Shown here one piece after another: positions 6,733-9,363 of a DNA stretch of 9,363 nt. A program made the translations under genes and the position numbers. The notes below the pieces were generated by a model. It was given only the letters and a program-made list of their open reading frames with translations. It ran no database searches and was not told the DNA's origin. Position 1 is the first letter of the stretch. Every line of letters begins with the position of its first letter. Location of the stretch: NCBI GenBank assembly GCA_035449085.1, contig DAOTKE010000127.1, positions 1-9,363 on the forward strand, in the 5' to 3' direction. Source of the stretch: DUPH01 sp035449085 (GTDB lineage: Bacteria; Verrucomicrobiota; Kiritimatiellia; RFP12; UBA1067).

Positions 6733-9199
6733 GCGTCGGCGGGATCGGGACAGACACCAGCCACTCGGGATGCTCGCGCACACCTTCGGCCTCTTTAATC
6801 GGCCAGGTTGCGCGGGCTGCATCCTCGTAGGGGCCGATCCGGCCGAACGGGATCGGCTCGAAGCCCAATCGCAAGGCCGGCGAGTCGGGCTTCAGCCGGA
6901 AATCGCCCTGGGCGGCATCCACGAAAAGCGGGTCGGCCACGAGGGAGTCGGTATCCGCGCCGGCCATCTGCCACGCCTCCCACTCGGTGGTCGGCTGCAT
7001 CTCCTCCAGACGCAGGTCGCTGATCTCGGCCGCGCCTTGGGCCGACTGAAACTGAAAATGCAGCGAGAATGTCTTCATGCGCGCGTCATGACCGGCCTCT
7101 CCGGGCTTTGGCAGATAAAAAGAGGTCTCGCAGGGATAGTCGGCCACAATCGTGCGGTCGGGCGCCTGCGCCAACGCTTCCGGCGTCAGGCGGCGCGCGA
7201 AATCGGCGTTCGGGATCGACGCGGTCAGATCGGCCATGACCTGTTTAACACGCTGATGGCCCGTCTTGATCGGCACGTTACCGCCGTTCCAGACAAGGTT
7301 CGAGTTGATGAGGTTGTACGCGAGGTTCACACCGTTCTCACGCACGTAGGTGGATGCCGGCTGGTTCGGGTAATAGAAAATGTTACGCGTGATGATGTTG
7401 CCGCGCATGATGGTGCCGTCCGGCAGGAACGGATCGGCCGGCGAAACGTGCATGCCGCGCATCGCGCCCCACGCGGGATTGGCCATCAGCCGTGCATAAC
7501 TCTTGAGCATCCCCGGCTGGCGGTCGCGCAGGAACACGCCCTGCGGCGAGTTGTTCCAGGTCTGCAGTGAGAGCTGATGGGTTTTGCCTTCGGGGCCGGC
7601 GTTATGCGCGAAAATGTTGTTGTAGATGTGGTTTTCACGCGCGTTGTGCAGGTGCATCGCACCGACCTGACACCGCTCGACAATGTTGCCGTACACGTCG
7701 TTGCCGCAGGAGCTCTCGTCGAGATAGATGCCCCAGGCGAACACGAAAAACTTGCCGTGGTTGTTGAATCCGATACTGTCGGAACAGTGGTTGTAACGGA
7801 TGGTGTGCCAGCCGCCGCACCAGCCGCCGGTATAGGTGCAGCCGGTGTCCTCCATCTCCAGATTACAATGGCGGATCCGGTTGTACTCCAGCGTGTGAAG
7901 CACACCGCCGTGAAAGATGCCGCCGCGCGGCATGTCGTGAATCAAGTTGTGCGCGGCCCGGATGCCGGCCCCGCCCAGCATCATACCGAATCCGTGCCGA
8001 TTAAACTGGCCGACATGATGGATGTAGCAGTTGACGACCTCATGATCACACCGTTCCATCCTCTGCACATCGCCGCCGTGTACCGAAATGCCGTGGCCAC
8101 CGATGTGCCAAATGTCACAACCGCGTACCGCGCAGGCACGGCCGTTGTTGACCGCCACCGCCGATCCGTGGAAATAACCCAGATCGTGGATCAGGCATGC
8201 TTCGACGACGGCCCCCTCGCATTCCGTGAAGCGCAACGCGTGTTGCTCGGCGCAGGTCAACTCAAGCCCGCGGACACGCACATGATGCGTCTGGTGGAAA
8301 GTCAGAATGTCGTTGACGGTCGGCACCGTCACGGCGTCGCGGGTAAGATCAGCGCCCGCCGGGGGCATCAGATAGAGTTTCTGGTTCTCGACGTCTTGCC
8401 ACCATTCGCCGGGCGTGTCCAGCTCCTCGCGCAGTCCCATCAGGCAGAACCGGTCTTCGGGACGCGCGGCATATTGCATCTTGCCCTGCAGGGTGAAGGT
8501 ACGTGTCGTCGGATCATAAGACTTGATCCGCTCAATGCGGTTCCACCAGTTGTAGCGTGGGAAAATACAGATCTCGGCCTCCTGCGGATTCGACCATGTG
8601 CGCACGTCTTGCTCCCGCAAGACCACGGTGTCGGTACGCTCGCCTTCAATGTCCTGATACATCGGCAGCCGTTTGCCGTCGACATACGCCCACCCCCCCG
8701 AGTACGGCAACGCCGGGTTTTCGTTCGGATAACGCGCCCAGGTCAGGCGCCGGCCATTCAGGTAGAGCTGCCGAAAACGCGTCTTCAGGCCGAGCGGCGC
8801 GAGATCCGCCACCCACACGTCGCGCCCATTGAGCGTGCCGCGCGTCCAGCCGGTCACCACCGCGCCGCCCACCAGCACCGCCCGTGCGTCAGGCGCGGCG
8901 GGATCGCGCCGCGTCGCGATCGTCAGCGGTGCCGCCGCCGTGCCCGCATCCTGTGCGGTGAAGGCCACCGCGCGCGCCACCCGGTGGATGCCCGGATGCA
9001 GCCAGATCGTGATGGACTGCCCCGGCTCGGCCTGCCGTGCGGCCCGCGCGAGGTCGCGCGCCTTTTCCAGAGTCTGGATCGGAGCCGAGGCACTGCCGTC
9101 GTGACTGTCGGAACCGGACGGCGCGACATGGATTTCCGCAGCCCCCGCCACCCGCACTCCCACCAAAAATCCCGTCACAAATCCTAAGAACCGTGTCAT
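6719..9199 (-). CDS. Secreted right-handed beta-helix protein, probable GH141-like glycoside hydrolase
   Basis: This encodes 826 residues. The open frame extends upstream to 9301, but ATG 9199 opens directly into a signal peptide (MTRFLGFVTGFLVGVRVAGAA, possible cleavage before Glu22) and has a G-run just upstream. An N-terminal region (23-295) begins IHVAPSGSDSHDGS and carries LYLNGRRLTWARYPN, both typical of GH141-like proteins. A beta-helix core (about 296-533) has many N-x-I/H-x-V rungs. A tail contains VADPLFVDAAQGDFRLKP and LGFEPIPFGRIGPYED. Two acidic sites in the core, Asp451 (in MEDTG) and Asp494 (in YLDE), are 43 residues apart and could be the catalytic pair; GH141 enzymes are reported to use two Asp residues. 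Known GH141 members act on fucosyl or xylan linkages in plant glycans; the substrate here is unknown. Other beta-helix families such as polysaccharide lyases remain possible. Confidence 0.9.
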   Translation of the reverse strand: MTRFLGFVTGFLVGVRVAGAAEIHVAPSGSDSHDGSASAPIQTLEKARDLARAARQAEPGQSITIWLHPGIHRVARAVAFTAQDAGTAAAPLTIATRRDPAAPDARAVLVGGAVVTGWTRGTLNGRDVWVADLAPLGLKTRFRQLYLNGRRLTWARYPNENPALPYSGGWAYVDGKRLPMYQDIEGERTDTVVLREQDVRTWSNPQEAEICIFPRYNWWNRIERIKSYDPTTRTFTLQGKMQYAARPEDRFCLMGLREELDTPGEWWQDVENQKLYLMPPAGADLTRDAVTVPTVNDILTFHQTHHVRVRGLELTCAEQHALRFTECEGAVVEACLIHDLGYFHGSAVAVNNGRACAVRGCDIWHIGGHGISVHGGDVQRMERCDHEVVNCYIHHVGQFNRHGFGMMLGGAGIRAAHNLIHDMPRGGIFHGGVLHTLEYNRIRHCNLEMEDTGCTYTGGWCGGWHTIRYNHCSDSIGFNNHGKFFVFAWGIYLDESSCGNDVYGNIVERCQVGAMHLHNARENHIYNNIFAHNAGPEGKTHQLSLQTWNNSPQGVFLRDRQPGMLKSYARLMANPAWGAMRGMHVSPADPFLPDGTIMRGNIITRNIFYYPNQPASTYVRENGVNLAYNLINSNLVWNGGNVPIKTGHQRVKQVMADLTASIPNADFARRLTPEALAQAPDRTIVADYPCETSFYLPKPGEAGHDARMKTFSLHFQFQSAQGAAEISDLRLEEMQPTTEWEAWQMAGADTDSLVADPLFVDAAQGDFRLKPDSPALRLGFEPIPFGRIGPYEDAARATWPIKEAEGVREHPEWLVSVPIPPTPTAK

Positions 9200-9211
9200 C
9201 CTGTTCCCCCC
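9200..9211 (-). promoter_or_regulatory. Putative ribosome binding site of the beta-helix gene
   Basis: On the - strand a run of six G (9206-9211) followed by AACAGG directly precedes ATG 9199, leaving 6 nt between the run and the start. This is a degenerate Shine-Dalgarno, but it fits the signal-peptide start better than the in-frame ATG at 9217, which has no purine run at the right distance. Confidence 0.4.
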
Positions 9212-9247
9212 GTCCATCAACTCGAGCGTTAGCCCTCCATCACTCGC

Positions 9248-9265
9248 GGCATGGCCACGCATGCC
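9248..9265. promoter_or_regulatory. 6-bp inverted repeat in the leader of the beta-helix gene
   Basis: GGCATG (9248-9253) and CATGCC (9260-9265) form a perfect 6-bp inverted repeat with a 6-nt centre, about 50-65 nt upstream of ATG 9199. It could be an operator or a small hairpin in the 5' leader. Repeats this short arise by chance in GC-rich DNA, so the call is weak. Confidence 0.25.
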
Positions 9266-9299
9266 CGGTGAATAGGTACCAAAGAAGATGAATGGTGAC

Positions 9300-9327
9300 A
9301 AGAACCGCCTGCAGGGCGTTTTTATTT
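9300..9327 (+). terminator. Possible + strand terminator-like hairpin overlapping the right 20-bp element
   Basis: Read on the + strand, AACCGCC (9303-9309) can pair with GGCGTT (9315-9320), with C9306 bulged and a 5-nt loop. It is followed by TTTATTTG. The stem is short, so terminator strength is doubtful. If active it would stop transcripts that run rightward through the antisense of the beta-helix gene. Read on the - strand, the same pairing would be a small leader hairpin. Confidence 0.3.
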
Positions 9328-9331
9328 GAAC
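9312..9331 (-). repeat. 20-bp element, right copy (exact inverted repeat of 33-52)
   Basis: The - strand reads GTTCAAATAAAAACGCCCTG, identical to 33-52 on the + strand. It lies 112 nt before ATG 9199 and points in the direction of the beta-helix gene, so both genes have the element in the same orientation relative to transcription. Immediately downstream (on the - strand) CAGGCGGTT can pair with the AACGCC half, as a different downstream sequence does at the left copy. No target-site duplication is evident outside the two copies. Confidence 0.9.
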
Positions 9332-9363
9332 GGTTTTTGTGCGGTGAGGGATCGCATGGCGTA

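Noticed and set aside
8693..8699. Seven-C run (seven G on the coding strand) inside the beta-helix gene as a phase-variation tract
   Set aside because: The run encodes Gly-Gly in a normal GGW context and the frame is intact. Seven bases in GC-rich DNA is weak evidence for slippage switching.
7577..9187. A 536-codon open frame on the + strand opposite the beta-helix gene
   Set aside because: The - strand protein has a signal peptide and recognisable beta-helix and tail motifs throughout, whereas this frame has low-complexity His/Arg/Val-rich translation, no ribosome binding site and no domain. It is a GC-bias shadow.
9356..9363. Possible start of a rightward gene (ATG 9356 after GTGAGGGA)
   Set aside because: The spacing to a GAGGG site is good, but fewer than three codons are in the window, so a gene cannot be supported.

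Overview
The window holds two large, convergent genes for probably secreted proteins, and they fill almost all of it. A 2195-residue surface or secreted protein made of autotransporter-associated beta-strand repeats is on the + strand. An 826-residue right-handed beta-helix protein, resembling carbohydrate-active enzymes of the GH141 type, is on the - strand. Their 3' ends overlap by 14 bp. I see no RNA gene, transposase, CRISPR array or phage gene.

The organism is probably a PVC-superphylum bacterium (Verrucomicrobiota, Kiritimatiellota or Lentisphaerota). This is inferred from the mix of beta-strand-repeat passengers without an autotransporter barrel, PA14 and galactose-binding-like modules, and a glycan-active beta-helix enzyme in GC-rich DNA. 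No phylogenetic marker gene is present to confirm it.

Layout: 1-144 is an AT-richer leader with a 20-bp element and a good ribosome binding site. 145-6732 (+) is the giant modular protein, with a signal peptide, three tryptophan-rich passenger heads, six repeat signatures, a DUF642/CBM-like segment, a PA14 domain and two tandem copies of an unclassified domain of about 185 residues. 6719-9199 (-) is the beta-helix enzyme. 9200-9363 is its leader, which carries the same 20-bp element as an exact inverted copy, and the right edge of the window.

The most interesting signal is that exact 20-bp element (33-52 and, inverted, 9312-9331). It lies about 90 and 110 bp ahead of the two start codons in the transcribed orientation of each gene. 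It could be a shared regulatory site, the arm of a conserved leader hairpin, or the ends of a two-gene cassette. Together the genes suggest a co-regulated pair in which a surface protein binds or displays something at a glycan and a secreted beta-helix enzyme cuts it. That functional link is inference.
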